64,000 bases of DNA, taken from NCBI GenBank assembly GCA_021811145.1, contig JAJZPN010000003.1, forward strand, positions 1 to 64,000. Direction: 5' to 3'. Within the stretch, counting starts at the first letter, position 1; each line of letters begins with the position of its first letter. This stretch comes from Pseudomonadota bacterium. Lineage in GTDB: Bacteria; Pseudomonadota; Gammaproteobacteria; Burkholderiales; Ferrovaceae. A program made the translations under genes and the position numbers. The notes under the pieces were generated by a model. That model did not search any database and was not told the origin of the DNA. It was given only the letters and a program-made list of their open reading frames with translations. Of this stretch, positions 20,979-31,840 are shown piece by piece.

Positions 20979-21860
20979 TTAATTGTACGGGGAAGGCATC
21001 CCATCAGGGCGAGTTTTAAAGCGTTTATGACTCCATAAATAGAGTTCGGGCCGTTCAAGTACCCTCTCTTCAATGAAAGCATTCATGCGCCTTGTGTCTA
21101 AATATACATCCTCAGTGGGATAATTGTCCCAGGCTTTGTAGAAGCGAATGGTGAGGGTCCCCTTAGCATAATCTTGGTAAGCGTAACTGGGCACCACTTT
21201 TGCGCGAGTGAGTTTACTCAATCGTGATAGCGCAGGAACCGTTGCGGCTTGTTGGGTAAAGAAATCCACGAAAATCGATTCTTTTGCACCAAAATCCAAA
21301 TCAGGGTGGTAATAAAAAGCCCATCCTGTTTTAAGTTCTTTAACAATGGGGCGAATTCCATCTTGTCTTGAGAACATTTTGCCACGCGCCCAACGTAATC
21401 TGTGACGTTGAATTTGTTGATCTATTTTAGGGTTTTTATGGCGAGCGTATAACGACAAAATATTAACATCTGCCGCAAGACAAATTCCTCCCGTATCCAT
21501 ACCAAAAAAGTGTGGAGCCAGAATGATGACGGGTCCTTCTTTGAGTGCCTCTTCAAGGTAGTTAAAGTGTTCATACCGCACCACTTGTTTCATTTTGTGT
21601 AGTGGGCTAAACCAGGCCATTCCTTGCGAGAGAATATGGGTGGCAAAGGCTTGAAAATGTTTTTTAGCGATCGACTGACGCTCACTCTCACTCCATTGCG
21701 GAAAGCACAGTTGCAGATTAGTTAAGGTTACTAAGCGGCGCTGTTTTGCCACCACATAGGCTAAGCTTCCTAGTAGTGAGCCTAGGTAATTTACCCACTT
21801 CATGGGTAGAAAATGAAGTAACCACAAAAATAACAAACCGATACGCATAATAAAAGTCAA
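20979..21860 (-). CDS. Lauroyl/myristoyl lipid A acyltransferase, LpxL/HtrB family
   Basis: Inner-membrane acyltransferase that adds secondary acyl chains to lipid A (LPLAT family). It has an N-terminal membrane anchor (residues 5-37) and the catalytic HX4D motif as HFFGMD (His117/Asp122), followed by the conserved ARGKMFSRQDGIRP and the DLDFGAKESIFVDFF substrate region. 293 residues is normal. It is divergent from metK with only about 70 bp between starts. Which late step it performs (LpxL or LpxM) cannot be decided from one copy. Confidence 0.9.
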   Translation of the reverse strand: MTFIMRIGLLFLWLLHFLPMKWVNYLGSLLGSLAYVVAKQRRLVTLTNLQLCFPQWSESERQSIAKKHFQAFATHILSQGMAWFSPLHKMKQVVRYEHFNYLEEALKEGPVIILAPHFFGMDTGGICLAADVNILSLYARHKNPKIDQQIQRHRLRWARGKMFSRQDGIRPIVKELKTGWAFYYHPDLDFGAKESIFVDFFTQQAATVPALSRLSKLTRAKVVPSYAYQDYAKGTLTIRFYKAWDNYPTEDVYLDTRRMNAFIEERVLERPELYLWSHKRFKTRPDGMPSPYN

Positions 21861-21901
21861 TAAACCTTGTTGATTTCAATAACGATATTATTTATACTCA
21901 T

Positions 21902-21929
21902 CTTTTTGAGAAAAGGCGGGGGTCGCCAT
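21902..21929 (+). promoter_or_regulatory. Compact hairpin leader enclosing the metK ribosome-binding site
   Basis: Two tiny adjacent hairpins end at the metK start codon: CTTTT/AAAAG with loop TGAG (21902-21915) and GGCG/CGCC (21915-21918 with 21924-21927) whose loop holds the only Shine-Dalgarno-like bases (GGGGG, 21918-21922). It may limit translation initiation. It does not match the SAM or SAH riboswitch classes I can recall, so no ligand is claimed. Confidence 0.35.
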
Positions 21930-23087
21930 ATGAGTCAATATCTTTTCACCTCGGAGTCCGTCTCCGAAGGTCATCCGGATAAAGTTGCCGATCAAATCTC
22001 TGATGGTGTCTTAGATGCTATTCTAACGCAGGATCCACGTGCTCGTGTAGCCTGTGAAGTACTAACTAGCACGGGACTCATTGTCATATCAGGGGAAATC
22101 ACTACTTCAGCTAATATTAACTACATCGATGTGGCACGGGATGTGGTAAAACGTATTGGTTACAACAGTTCAGAAATCGGTTTTGATTATCAAACCTGTG
22201 CTGTATTAACAGCCTTAAATCGCCAAAGTCCAGATATCGCCATTGGTGTTAATGAGGGATCAGGGCTTGATCTTGATCAGGGAGCGGGGGACCAAGGTTT
22301 AATGTTTGGTTACGCCACTGACGAAACGGACACCTTCATGCCCTTAGCCATTCATTTGGCTCATCGCTTGGTGCAGCGTCAGTCAGAGTTAAGAAAAGAC
22401 GGTCGTTTGCCATTTTTAAGACCAGACGCCAAATCACAGGTCACCATTCGCTATGAAAATGGTCAAGCAGTGGCCATTGATACAGTTGTTTTGTCTACCC
22501 AACACAACCCAGAAATCAGCCATGCTGATTTAAAAGAGGCGGTGATTGAGGAAGTTATCAAGCCTGTATTACCAAACAACATGATTAACGCCGATACCAA
22601 GTATTTGGTTAATCCCACAGGTCGCTTTGTGGTGGGAGGGCCCATGGGTGATTGTGGATTAACAGGTCGTAAGATCATTGTTGATACCTATGGTGGCGCA
22701 GCTCACCATGGTGGTGGGGCATTCTCAGGAAAAGATCCATCTAAAGTGGATCGTTCTGCAGCCTACGCCATGCGCCATGTGGCAAAAAACATTGTGGCAG
22801 CGGGACTTGCTAAACGGTGTGAGGTACAAGTGGCCTACGCCATTGGTATTGCTAAACCCGTGAGCCTGATGGTGAACTCTTTTGGTACGGGTAAAGTCTC
22901 AGATGAGCGTTTGGCTGAATTGGTGTTGGAACATTTTGATCTTCGTCCTAAAGGGATCATTCAGTCATTGAATTTATTACGCCCGATTTACAGCAAAACT
23001 GCCGCCTACGGCCATTTTGGTCGCGAAGAGCCTGAGTTCTCTTGGGAAGCGTTGGATCGTGTTGCTGCCCTAAAACAAGCGATTTAA
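21930..23087 (+). CDS. metK: S-adenosylmethionine synthetase
   Basis: Makes S-adenosylmethionine from methionine and ATP. The start is at ATG 21930, giving the canonical N-terminus [20 protein letters not shown]; the frame is open further upstream but that part is hydrophobic non-family sequence. Other signatures: [26 protein letters not shown] and [16 protein letters not shown] (P-loop region). 385 residues is the usual length. First gene of metK-ahcY-metF, with the next start 12 bp after the stop. Confidence 0.97.
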   Translation: MSQYLFTSESVSEGHPDKVADQISDGVLDAILTQDPRARVACEVLTSTGLIVISGEITTSANINYIDVARDVVKRIGYNSSEIGFDYQTCAVLTALNRQSPDIAIGVNEGSGLDLDQGAGDQGLMFGYATDETDTFMPLAIHLAHRLVQRQSELRKDGRLPFLRPDAKSQVTIRYENGQAVAIDTVVLSTQHNPEISHADLKEAVIEEVIKPVLPNNMINADTKYLVNPTGRFVVGGPMGDCGLTGRKIIVDTYGGAAHHGGGAFSGKDPSKVDRSAAYAMRHVAKNIVAAGLAKRCEVQVAYAIGIAKPVSLMVNSFGTGKVSDERLAELVLEHFDLRPKGIIQSLNLLRPIYSKTAAYGHFGREEPEFSWEALDRVAALKQAI

Positions 23088-23099
23088 GGAGTAAATGAA

Positions 23100-24413
23100 A
23101 TGAGTGCATTACCTAAAACACAAAACGAAGCTGATTTTAAAGTTGCAGATATTGGTTTGGCTGATTGGGGTCGCAAAGAGATCTTGATCGCTGAACGCGA
23201 AATGCCAGGTTTAATGGCCCTAAGAGAAGAATACGCTGGCAGCAAACCCTTAAAAGGGGCACGCATTGCAGGCTGTCTACATATGACGATTCAAACTGCG
23301 GTATTAATTGAAACCTTGGTTGATTTGGGTGCTGAAGTACGCTGGAGTTCTTGTAATATTTTCTCAACCCAAGACCAAGCTGCTGCAGCCATTGCTGCTG
23401 CTGGTATTCCTGTGTTTGCCTGGAAAGGTGAGACAGAAGAAGAGTTTTGGTGGTGTGTTGAAAAAACCATTTTTGGACCCAATGGTTGGTTACCTAATAT
23501 GATTTTAGATGATGGTGGTGACTTAACGTTAATTATGCATGACAAGTATCCGCATCTGTTAGAGAACATTCGTGGTATTTCTGAAGAAACCACCACAGGG
23601 GTTCACCGTTTAAATGAAATGTTGAAAAAAGGCGAATTAAAATGTCCCGCTTTCAACGTCAATGACTCAGTGACAAAATCCAAGTTTGATAACTTATACG
23701 GCTGCCGTGAATCCTTACTTGATGGCATTAAGCGTGCAACAGATGTGATGGTGGCAGGCAAGATTGCGGTAGTGGCTGGTTATGGTGATGTGGGTAAAGG
23801 TTGTGCGCAAGCATTCCGCGGCATGGGAGCCACTGTTTGGGTAACAGAAATTGATCCAATTTGTGCGCTACAAGCGGCTATGGAAGGCTTTAGAATCGTG
23901 ACCATGGATCAAGCAGCTCAATCAGCGGATATTTTTGTAACCGCCACAGGAAACGTGAATGTCATTACCCATGAGCACTTACGTGCCATGAAGCATGACG
24001 CTATTGTTTGTAATATTGGTCACTTTGATTCAGAAATTGATATCGCTTCACTGCGTCAATATCAGTGGGAAAACATTAAGCCGCAAGTGGATCATGTGAT
24101 TTTCCCTGATGGCAAACGCATCATCGTATTGGCTGAAGGACGTCTTGTGAATTTAGGTTGTGCTACAGGCCACCCCAGTTTTGTGATGTCAGCCTCATTT
24201 ACTAACCAAGTGATGGCGCAAATTGAGTTGTGGAACAACCCCGGAAAATACACAGTAGGTGTGTACATTCTGCCTAAACATCTTGATGAAAAAGTGGCTA
24301 GATTACACCTTAAAAAAATTGGAGCACATTTAACTACGCTCACTCAAGAGCAAGCAACTTACTTGAGTATTAGCCCACAGGGCCCCTATAAACCTGCTCA
24401 TTATCGTTACTAA
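23100..24413 (+). CDS. ahcY: S-adenosylhomocysteine hydrolase
   Basis: Splits S-adenosylhomocysteine into homocysteine and adenosine, clearing the by-product of methylation. The NAD-binding Rossmann loop [16 protein letters not shown] is intact, as are [17 protein letters not shown] and [11 protein letters not shown]; the C-terminus ends [10 protein letters not shown], which is the family end that contacts a neighbouring NAD. 437 residues fits the bacterial form. A good GGAG precedes the start. No SAH riboswitch fits in the 12-bp gap after metK, so control must come through the operon leader. Confidence 0.97.
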   Translation: MSALPKTQNEADFKVADIGLADWGRKEILIAEREMPGLMALREEYAGSKPLKGARIAGCLHMTIQTAVLIETLVDLGAEVRWSSCNIFSTQDQAAAAIAAAGIPVFAWKGETEEEFWWCVEKTIFGPNGWLPNMILDDGGDLTLIMHDKYPHLLENIRGISEETTTGVHRLNEMLKKGELKCPAFNVNDSVTKSKFDNLYGCRESLLDGIKRATDVMVAGKIAVVAGYGDVGKGCAQAFRGMGATVWVTEIDPICALQAAMEGFRIVTMDQAAQSADIFVTATGNVNVITHEHLRAMKHDAIVCNIGHFDSEIDIASLRQYQWENIKPQVDHVIFPDGKRIIVLAEGRLVNLGCATGHPSFVMSASFTNQVMAQIELWNNPGKYTVGVYILPKHLDEKVARLHLKKIGAHLTTLTQEQATYLSISPQGPYKPAHYRY

Positions 24414-24415
24414 TA

Positions 24416-25279
24416 GTGGACAGTCAAAAGGGTCACCCTAAGTTATTTAGCTTTGAGTTTTTTCCGCCTAAAACACCGGAAGGCGTGGAGAAGTTGCGTC
24501 AAACCCAACGTCAGTTAGCGCAACTTCATCCGGCATTCTTTTCGGTAACTTTTGGTGCTGGTGGTTCAACCCGTGAGCGTACTCTAGGTACGGTACTTGA
24601 TATTTTGAAAGAAGGGGATCAAGCAGCGCCTCATATTTCTTGTATTGGTACAACCAAAGACACCCTCAAAGATATCTTAGAGCAATATCTGGCTAATGGT
24701 ATTCGTCATGTGGTGGCGTTACGAGGCGATTTACCCTCAGGCACTTATGGCGGCGGCGAATTTCGTTATGCCAGTGAGTTGGTCCATTTTATTCGTCAAG
24801 AAGTCAGTCAAGATTTAATTATTGAAGTGGCAGCCTATCCTGAAACCCATCCTCAAGCACGTTCTGCTCAAGAGGATCTGCTGCACTTTAAAGAAAAAGT
24901 CGAAGCAGGAGCCAATGCAGCGATTACCCAATACTTTTATAATCCGGATGCCTATTTCGATTTTATAGAGCGCTGTGAACAACAGCACATAACTATTCCC
25001 ATCGTACCAGGCATTATGCCGATTGCAAATTTTAGTCAACTGAGTCGTTTTTCTGATGCCTGTGGTGCGGAAATCCCGCGCTGGATTCGCCAAAAAATGG
25101 CGGGTTACGGTGATGATACGGCGTCAATTCGTGCTTTTGGTTTGGATGTGGTCACCCATTTGTGTGATACGTTGTTGTCAGCAGGGGCCCCTGGATTACA
25201 TTTCTATACAATGAATTCAGCCGGTCTAACCAGTGTTATCTGGGACCGGCTGCATTTATCAAGCTACAAAAAAGCTTAA
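24416..25279 (+). CDS. metF: 5,10-methylenetetrahydrofolate reductase
   Basis: FAD enzyme reducing methylene-THF to methyl-THF, the methyl donor for methionine. The N-terminal KLFSFEFFPPKTPEG, FSVTFGAGGSTRERT, and VALRGDLPSG are family motifs, and 287 residues is the bacterial norm. The start is a GTG only 2 bp after the ahcY stop and lacks a recognisable Shine-Dalgarno, so its translation probably relies on ribosomes finishing ahcY. Together metK, ahcY and metF supply three steps of the activated-methyl cycle. The stop overlaps by 4 bp the convergent aminotransferase gene. Confidence 0.95.
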   Translation: MDSQKGHPKLFSFEFFPPKTPEGVEKLRQTQRQLAQLHPAFFSVTFGAGGSTRERTLGTVLDILKEGDQAAPHISCIGTTKDTLKDILEQYLANGIRHVVALRGDLPSGTYGGGEFRYASELVHFIRQEVSQDLIIEVAAYPETHPQARSAQEDLLHFKEKVEAGANAAITQYFYNPDAYFDFIERCEQQHITIPIVPGIMPIANFSQLSRFSDACGAEIPRWIRQKMAGYGDDTASIRAFGLDVVTHLCDTLLSAGAPGLHFYTMNSAGLTSVIWDRLHLSSYKKA

Positions 25280-26526
25280 GCTACTTTAATTTTCTTTCTA
25301 GCAGCCTCAGCAGCATGCTGTTCAGCATAAGACTGGTGTGCTGCTGCTTCAGGATGACCTAAGTGAATAGGATAACCTAAATCAAGCAATACAGAACCCA
25401 ATGCTGAGAGACATAGCATCACGTTCTCTGATTTAGCGGAGTAACCCATCAAACCAAAACGCCAAATTTTACCAGCCAACGGACCTAACCCAGCACCAAT
25501 TTCAAGGTTGAATTCGGTTAACAGGGTTTTTCTCACTTTGGCTTCATCAATGCCTTCAGGTACTTTCACGGCATTCATTTGCGGTAAACGGTACTCTTCT
25601 TTTACTAGATACTCTAAGCCCATAGCCTCAATCCCTGCTTTGAACGCTAAGTAATGACGGTTATGTCTAGCCCATGAGTTTTCTAAGCCTTCTTCACGAA
25701 CCAGTAACAAGGCTTCATGTAAGGCATATAAACCATTAGTTGGAGCGGTGTGGTGGTAGGTGCGGTTGGTATTACCCCAGTAACCTAACACCAGCTCTAA
25801 ATCCATGAACCAGCTTTGGCTCTTTCTTTTACGGTTTTTAACTAATTCCACCACACGTTCACCAAATGACACGGGGGATAAACCAGGGGTGCAGGATAAA
25901 CATTTTTGGCTACCCGAGTAGATGGCATCAATATCCCAGGCATCAACAAATAATGGAGCGCCAGTCAATTGGGTTACCGCGTCAACAATCGTTAATGCAC
26001 CATAGCGATGAGCGACTTCTACTAAAGTTTTGGCATCAGACATACAACCTGTTGAGGTTTCTGCTAACACAAACGCTACCACTTTGGTGTCTGGGTTTTT
26101 CTTCAGCGCATCTTCAAGCTTGTTAGGATCAACCGGTTCGCCCCAGTTATCTTCAACAATCACTGGAATCCCGCCGCAACGCTCGACGTTTTCGATCATT
26201 CTGCCGCCAAATACACCATTACGGCAGACAATGACTTTGTCTCCAGGAGCGACCATGTTCACAAAACACATTTCCATCCCCACTGAACCAGGACCTGATG
26301 CCGGGAAAGTGAGGGCATTATCTGTTTGGTAAACATAACGAAGTAGGGATTTTAGTTCATCCATCATTTCAACAAAGATGGGATCTAAGTAGCCAATACA
26401 GGGTAAGGACATGGCAGCCAAAACACGAGGAGCGATCTCTGAGGGACCAGGACCCATCATGGTACGCTGCGGTGGATAAAAAGAATTAATCTTTTTAGGT
26501 GGTAAATATGCAATGGTAGGATTCAT
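25276..26526 (-). CDS. Serine/alanine-glyoxylate aminotransferase (class V, PLP-dependent)
   Basis: Pyridoxal-phosphate aminotransferase of fold type I, class V, that transfers amino groups to glyoxylate. The PLP lysine is in YSGSQKCLSCTPGLSP; the N-terminal MMGPGPSEIAPRVLAAM, the SGPGSVGMEMCFVN region and the AETSTGCM loop match AGXT/SGAT proteins. At 416 residues it is slightly longer than usual because of an Ala/Lys-rich tail (about 20 residues) after the catalytic domain. It could serve glycolate/glyoxylate salvage or a serine cycle; the neighbourhood (one-carbon and methyl-cycle genes) suits either. Whether serine or alanine is the donor cannot be read. Confidence 0.85.
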   Translation of the reverse strand: MNPTIAYLPPKKINSFYPPQRTMMGPGPSEIAPRVLAAMSLPCIGYLDPIFVEMMDELKSLLRYVYQTDNALTFPASGPGSVGMEMCFVNMVAPGDKVIVCRNGVFGGRMIENVERCGGIPVIVEDNWGEPVDPNKLEDALKKNPDTKVVAFVLAETSTGCMSDAKTLVEVAHRYGALTIVDAVTQLTGAPLFVDAWDIDAIYSGSQKCLSCTPGLSPVSFGERVVELVKNRKRKSQSWFMDLELVLGYWGNTNRTYHHTAPTNGLYALHEALLLVREEGLENSWARHNRHYLAFKAGIEAMGLEYLVKEEYRLPQMNAVKVPEGIDEAKVRKTLLTEFNLEIGAGLGPLAGKIWRFGLMGYSAKSENVMLCLSALGSVLLDLGYPIHLGHPEAAAHQSYAEQHAAEAARKKIKVA

Positions 26527-26544
26527 AACTATCTTTTCCTTAAT

Positions 26545-27474
26545 CTAATCTTTTAGTTTATCAGAATTAGCGACTCTCATAAAATGGATGCGTTTGTCTT
26601 GTTGTTCATTTAAACGAAAAGCACCACGTTCTAATTCTTGCTCATCAAAAAGGGTATCGCCGTTTTGATCGGTTTGTCCTGTTGCTTTGAGGGTAGTAAA
26701 GTCAAAGAGGTTCCGATCATTCAGGTGTGAGGGGCTAACTTGTTGCAAACCTTGGGTAATACTTTCAATACGTCCAGGAAAATCGCGCTCCATGGTGGTT
26801 AACCATTCTTTAATGTGTTGCCTTTTTAAATTCTCCTGCGAACCGCATAAGTTGCAAGGAATAATTGGAAAGTCACGATGCTTGGCATAGCGTGCGATTT
26901 CTTTTTCACGACTATAAGCCAGAGGGCGAATTACCACATGGTGTCCATCATCTGAAACCAATTTAGCGGGCATCCCTTTTAAGCGTCCACCATAGAATAG
27001 ATTCAAGAAAAAGGTATGTAATATATCGTCCTGATGGTGTCCTAGTACGATTTTTGTGGCTTTTAGCTCCTTAGCGCTGCGATAGAGAATTCCGCGACGT
27101 AGTCGTGAACATAATGAGCAAGTGGTTTTTCCTGCGGGGATTTTTTCTTTAACAAGCGAATAGGTGTCCGCTTCAATAATACGATAATCCACGCCACGTT
27201 GTTCTAAGTAGTGCGGCAAAATTTGCTCAGGGAAACCCGGTTGCTTTTGATCGAGATTGACCGCAATGATGTCAAAATGAACAGGAGCTCTTTTTTTCAT
27301 CTCCAGTAAGAGATCAAGTAGGGTATGAGAGTCTTTGCCACCACTTAAGCACACCATTAACCGATCGTTATTCTCGATCATCTGATAGTCGCCAATGGCC
27401 TTCCCCATTTCGGTGAGAAGGCGTTCTTTGAGGCGCGTCATATTAGCGGACAATGGAACATCTAAAAATGGCAT
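26545..27474 (-). CDS. ttcA: tRNA 2-thiocytidine(32) synthetase TtcA
   Basis: Fe-S dependent ATP pyrophosphatase-type enzyme that thiolates C32 of some tRNAs. The PP-loop [15 protein letters not shown] is at about residues 46-60. The two Cys pairs for the cluster are in [11 protein letters not shown] and [11 protein letters not shown], as in the family. The start lies only 12 bp from the divergent MidA-like gene, so either promoters lie within coding DNA or the true start is the internal Met (about 27441). Neither choice has a clear ribosome site. Confidence 0.94.
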   Translation of the reverse strand: MPFLDVPLSANMTRLKERLLTEMGKAIGDYQMIENNDRLMVCLSGGKDSHTLLDLLLEMKKRAPVHFDIIAVNLDQKQPGFPEQILPHYLEQRGVDYRIIEADTYSLVKEKIPAGKTTCSLCSRLRRGILYRSAKELKATKIVLGHHQDDILHTFFLNLFYGGRLKGMPAKLVSDDGHHVVIRPLAYSREKEIARYAKHRDFPIIPCNLCGSQENLKRQHIKEWLTTMERDFPGRIESITQGLQQVSPSHLNDRNLFDFTTLKATGQTDQNGDTLFDEQELERGAFRLNEQQDKRIHFMRVANSDKLKD

Positions 27475-27486
27475 AAAATACTGCTT

Positions 27487-28662
27487 ATGAAAAAGTTAAT
27501 ACCCCCTATTTTACCCGACTCTGTGGCCCCTAACGATATTCAGTTAGCGCACAGTAAAAAATTGCTGAATACCCTTATTGATACAATTCATGAACAAGGT
27601 GGCTGGATTGATTTTGCTACTTTTATGAATAGGGTTTTATATGAACCAGGTCTTGGTTACTATGTGGCGGGCTCCACCAAACTTGGTACTGGTGGTGATT
27701 TTGTGACTGCTCCGCAGTTGGGTAACCTCTTTGCCAAAACACTAGCTCGAGCGATTACTCCGGTTCTGCATCAATTGTCTCCTAAAGAATCGGTGATCTT
27801 AGAGTTAGGTGCAGGCAGTGGCCAGCTTGCCTATGATTTATTGTTAGCTCTCTTTGACTGCGGTCAGTTGCCGCAACGTTATGTCATTCTTGATGTGAGT
27901 CCAGAACTTAAAGATCGTCAGCAAGCGCTCTTATCTCGTTTACCTCAACATATCAATACGCATATTGAGTGGATAAGCCGTTGGCCCGCTCAGTTTGATG
28001 GGGTATTAATTGCTAATGAAGTATTGGATGCCTTTGCAGTACATCGTGTCGAGCGTCGCTCTGAGGGATGGGTTGAGTGGGGGGTTAGCATTCATGAGAA
28101 TGAATTGGTGGAGGAGGAGCGAGAGCTTACTAACCAAGAGCTAATGAAATATTTACCACCTATTAATATTGACTATTTGCCTTATATGACTGAGATTAAT
28201 CTCTCTGCAATGGCCTTGATGAAAAACGTTGCAGACAGTTTAAATGAGGGTAGAGCGTACTTTATTGACTATGGTTTTCCAGAGCGTGAGTTTTATCATC
28301 CACAACGCGCCACAGGCACATTGATGTGTCACTACCGCCATTATGCTCACACTAATCCATTGTGTTTATTGGGTTTGCAAGATATCACGAGTCACGTTGA
28401 TTTCACGGCAGTGGCTAGGGCAGCCAAACAAGAGGGGTTGGTGGTAAAAGACTATGCAACGCAGGCTCAATTTTTACTCAATCATGGTTTAATTGACTGT
28501 TTATCGGCACCTACAATTGATATGAATATGGATGGGCTACGTCAGTCGCAAGAAATCAATATGCTGATGAGTCCTGCTGAAATGGGAGAGTTATTTAAAG
28601 TATTGGTTTTGGGGAGAGGAGAGGAAGAGAACAGCGCTTTAATACAATTAGGGCTTATTTGA
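27487..28662 (+). CDS. MidA/NDUFAF7-type class I SAM-dependent methyltransferase
   Basis: A 391-residue protein of the DUF185 family. The substrate-side N-terminal region [19 protein letters not shown] is typical, followed by the SAM-binding loop [16 protein letters not shown] and [11 protein letters not shown]. The mitochondrial relative NDUFAF7 methylates a complex I subunit; the bacterial role is not established, though a complete complex I is encoded in this same window. It is divergent from ttcA and its last 8 bp overlap the convergent cca. Confidence 0.85.
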   Translation: MKKLIPPILPDSVAPNDIQLAHSKKLLNTLIDTIHEQGGWIDFATFMNRVLYEPGLGYYVAGSTKLGTGGDFVTAPQLGNLFAKTLARAITPVLHQLSPKESVILELGAGSGQLAYDLLLALFDCGQLPQRYVILDVSPELKDRQQALLSRLPQHINTHIEWISRWPAQFDGVLIANEVLDAFAVHRVERRSEGWVEWGVSIHENELVEEERELTNQELMKYLPPINIDYLPYMTEINLSAMALMKNVADSLNEGRAYFIDYGFPEREFYHPQRATGTLMCHYRHYAHTNPLCLLGLQDITSHVDFTAVARAAKQEGLVVKDYATQAQFLLNHGLIDCLSAPTIDMNMDGLRQSQEINMLMSPAEMGELFKVLVLGRGEEENSALIQLGLI

Positions 28663-29785
28663 AGCCACAGTCTCTTAATGCTCTTAGACGTAATTCTTTT
28701 AAAGCGGCAATTCTCTCGGGAATACTTAGCGTCTCTGGATCGGTTAATTTAATTATGATTAGCTCTTGATGAGCTAAATAAAGAGGATGGTGAGGGACCT
28801 CTGTGAGTGGTATGTTATTAAATAACATGACCAACTCTAACGCCTCTTGATAGCGCTCTGGTCGTCTTATGGCATCTGCTTTTTCAATGATTAACAATGC
28901 TTGTTCAGCGGATAACGCTTCATTGAAGAGGGGTTCATGGGAGAGCTGAGTGGTTAGTAAAGCCAAGTCGCTACATTCTTTAGGACATTTTAATTGACGA
29001 CAAATTAAGTTGATCGCCTGACTGGCGTCACTGCCGTTGTTAAACAGAGAGAAGAGCAATCCTGCAAAGCGTTGACGCAGCGGTAAGTTTAGTTGTGCCA
29101 AGTGATCGATAAAGGGCAGTGCTAACTCACGGCGTGAGGGATACACGTGAATGAGTTGAGGTAGGATTTTATAGAGCGCACCACATTGATCAAGAACGTG
29201 AAATAGTTCTGAGGGAGTGTTTTCCATTAAGCCACGGGCAACCTCTTGCCAAACACGTTCTGCAACTAAGGCATCCACTTCCCCTGTTTCACTCATGTGT
29301 TTCATGAGCCCCATGGTTTCAGGTGCCACAGTAAACCCTAAGGGGTTTTTAAAGCGCGCAGCAAAACGCGCCACACGCAGGATGCGTACCGGGTCTTCAA
29401 TAAATGCGTGACTCACATGACGCAGTAAACGTTCTCTACAATCTCTAAGACCACCATAGGGATCGATAAGACGCCCCTCTTCATCACGTGCCATGGCGTT
29501 AATGGTGAGATCGCGACGCTGTAAATCCTCTTCAAGAGTCACCTCACGACTGGCATGAACAACAAATCCCTTATAACCGCGCCCTTGTTTTCTTTCGGTG
29601 CGGGCAAGCGCGTACTCTTCGTGAGTTAGGGGATGAAGAAATACCGGAAAGTCATTACCCACAGGAATAAAGCCTTGGTCAATCATCTCCTCAACACTTC
29701 CTCCTACCACCACATAATCACGGTCTTGAACTGGCAGATTAAGTATCTCATCTCGTACAGCGCCACCTACTTGATAGATTTTCAT
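28655..29785 (-). CDS. cca: CCA-adding tRNA nucleotidyltransferase
   Basis: Adds or repairs the 3' CCA of tRNAs. The class II nucleotidyltransferase head is clear: [12 protein letters not shown] followed by the catalytic DRDYVVVGG, then [16 protein letters not shown] and [10 protein letters not shown]. 376 residues is shorter than the E. coli enzyme (412), and no HD phosphohydrolase motif is obvious in the C-terminal part. It shares an ATGA overlap with slt upstream. Confidence 0.93.
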   Translation of the reverse strand: MKIYQVGGAVRDEILNLPVQDRDYVVVGGSVEEMIDQGFIPVGNDFPVFLHPLTHEEYALARTERKQGRGYKGFVVHASREVTLEEDLQRRDLTINAMARDEEGRLIDPYGGLRDCRERLLRHVSHAFIEDPVRILRVARFAARFKNPLGFTVAPETMGLMKHMSETGEVDALVAERVWQEVARGLMENTPSELFHVLDQCGALYKILPQLIHVYPSRRELALPFIDHLAQLNLPLRQRFAGLLFSLFNNGSDASQAINLICRQLKCPKECSDLALLTTQLSHEPLFNEALSAEQALLIIEKADAIRRPERYQEALELVMLFNNIPLTEVPHHPLYLAHQELIIIKLTDPETLSIPERIAALKELRLRALRDCGFK

Positions 29786-31731
29786 GGTTCACCTAGATGG
29801 ATAGGCTGTAAGTTTCCCACTGCAGGAACAAGACCTATGCGTTTTTTAAGTGGTATATAGGGTTGTTGTAAACGTTTACTGTAGAGTACCGTGTTAGTCA
29901 TTACGCGTTTTACATAATCACGTGTTTCGTTAAAGGGAATGGTATCAACAAAAATAATACCATCCATAGGTTGGGTACTGAGCCACTGTTTTACTCGTCT
30001 TGGACCGGCGTTATATCCTGCTGTAGCGAGTGCTGGCGTATTAAGTTGTTCGAGTAAATGCTGTAAGTAATAGGTACCCAAATTAAGATTGGTTTCAAGT
30101 TCTGTGGTTTGATCGGGTAGAAAACGTTTTAACGACAGATGTTTGGCGATCCAACGTGCGGTCATTGGCATAATTTGCATTAATCCTTGTGCACCTGTTC
30201 TGGATAACGCTTGGGGAGCGAATTGGCTTTCTTGGCGAATTAAACCATACACCCAGGCTTCATCTAAATGACGTTTTTTAACTGTCTCTTTTAATGTGTT
30301 TTCAAATGGCGTGGGGTAACTCAATGCCAAATCTTCATATGGTCCCACTTGGCTTGCACTGTAAATTGAACGATCAAGCCAATTGGCTTCTCTGGCAAGA
30401 TGGGCTGCGATTAAATGTTGTCTTGCTGTGAGTTTTTGGTTAGCCCAGTTCCACTCTATGCGATCCATCGGTTTAATATTTAAACGATGTAACCTTAGAG
30501 CGCGCTCCATATGAGGAAAAAGCTCTTTCATTTCATTATCAGTAACAGGAGTACTCTCTACTTTTACAGTGGGATGAACCCCCAATTCGTCTTGAGCGAG
30601 TAAACCATAAAAATCAGATTCATGTGTTAATTCTTGGAGTAATACTAGAGCGGCATCTTTTTTTTCTAAATGCATTAATGCTTGAGCTTTCCAATATTGC
30701 CACATTCTCAGCTTTTGCTCTTTAGTGGGCATGGTCTCGATGGTATCTAGCACCTCTTGCCATCTCTCTACTCTTAATGCCATGCGTACGTGCCAAGCAC
30801 GATAATGATCTTGGTTGATACCATTGTGGGCCTTGTGAAACCAATCAAGACTCATTGGATTAAGATTTAAGGCACCTTGATAAGCAATTTCTGCCCATCC
30901 TAGATCACGCCAATGGGGTGGCAGAATACTGGCGTGGTTTTGCCACCATTGCGACGCTTCACCGTCATCGTCTTTGGCAAAGAGCTGAATCGCATGAACT
31001 GCCAGTACATAGTGAGCATTATCAATAGGAGGGTGGGTGAGTAGTTGATTTAAAAAACGTTTTGGATGGATATTGGCTTCTTGCCAATCACGTGCACGGA
31101 TATGTTGTGCACCAGGGAGTGATTGATTAATTAAATCAGCACGGAGATCTTGGTGGTTGTGGAGGGCTAAATTAAGGGCTTGCCATAATTCCTCCGTATC
31201 AATAACAGATAAAGAACTGAGTGGTGCGACAAGTTGACTGCACAGATGATTGTCAGGATTATTAAGCCACAGTGATTTGGCTTCGGTTAATAAGTTTTTG
31301 GCTGTGTCTTGCTGAATGGTAAGAACAAGTTTGGCGCAGCGTAAACCAAGTGTGTTGTTGTCTTGTGCTTCGAATTCGTTTAAAAAAGTTTCTGCTTGAT
31401 GACTGTTATAGAGAGCATAGAGTAAATTGTTATGAAGTATGGAATAGAGAGGACTGTGAGGGTACTTATCTTTAAAGCGATGAACTTGATTGATGAGCTC
31501 TTGATTGGCGCCTTGATCAATGAGAGAGCTTAAATACCAAAAGTGAGGGTAGTCAGCAAGAATATCATCACCAATCTGGTTGCTAATTGCTTGTAGTACC
31601 CTGCTTTGTTGTTTACGGTGTGCATTGTAGGCTTTAACCAATAATGCATCATGATTGGTTTCATTGTCAGCGCTAACCAAGCGCGGTAGTGTCAGTACTA
31701 GGGTGATTAAACAAACAAAAAAAACTTTCAA
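29782..31731 (-). CDS. slt: Soluble lytic murein transglycosylase
   Basis: Periplasmic enzyme that cleaves peptidoglycan to 1,6-anhydro-MurNAc products, which AnmK (9660-10790) later recycles. A signal peptide (residues 1-21) precedes a long helical superhelix domain. The catalytic SLT domain lies at about 480-620 with the catalytic Glu in IRQESQF, then [14 protein letters not shown] and [15 protein letters not shown]. 649 residues is the standard Slt70 length. It overlaps cca by 4 bp. Confidence 0.94.
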   Translation of the reverse strand: MKVFFVCLITLVLTLPRLVSADNETNHDALLVKAYNAHRKQQSRVLQAISNQIGDDILADYPHFWYLSSLIDQGANQELINQVHRFKDKYPHSPLYSILHNNLLYALYNSHQAETFLNEFEAQDNNTLGLRCAKLVLTIQQDTAKNLLTEAKSLWLNNPDNHLCSQLVAPLSSLSVIDTEELWQALNLALHNHQDLRADLINQSLPGAQHIRARDWQEANIHPKRFLNQLLTHPPIDNAHYVLAVHAIQLFAKDDDGEASQWWQNHASILPPHWRDLGWAEIAYQGALNLNPMSLDWFHKAHNGINQDHYRAWHVRMALRVERWQEVLDTIETMPTKEQKLRMWQYWKAQALMHLEKKDAALVLLQELTHESDFYGLLAQDELGVHPTVKVESTPVTDNEMKELFPHMERALRLHRLNIKPMDRIEWNWANQKLTARQHLIAAHLAREANWLDRSIYSASQVGPYEDLALSYPTPFENTLKETVKKRHLDEAWVYGLIRQESQFAPQALSRTGAQGLMQIMPMTARWIAKHLSLKRFLPDQTTELETNLNLGTYYLQHLLEQLNTPALATAGYNAGPRRVKQWLSTQPMDGIIFVDTIPFNETRDYVKRVMTNTVLYSKRLQQPYIPLKKRIGLVPAVGNLQPIHLGEP

Positions 31732-31840
31732 GCCTCGCCTCTTCTTTCTTTTTTATACTTGACCTTAATTCAGGTTGAAATACTAGATTAAAGAGTATCA
31801 TAGTAGAGTTCTTAAGAATTGTTTTTTTGTGAGGGTGGTT

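Noticed and set aside
21867..21929. Longer metK start giving a hydrophobic N-terminal extension
   Set aside because: Family alignment from memory begins at [11 protein letters not shown]; the extension reads through AT-rich leader sequence without a ribosome site.
23088..23099. SAH riboswitch before ahcY
   Set aside because: Only 12 bp lie between the metK stop and ahcY start, too short for the element.
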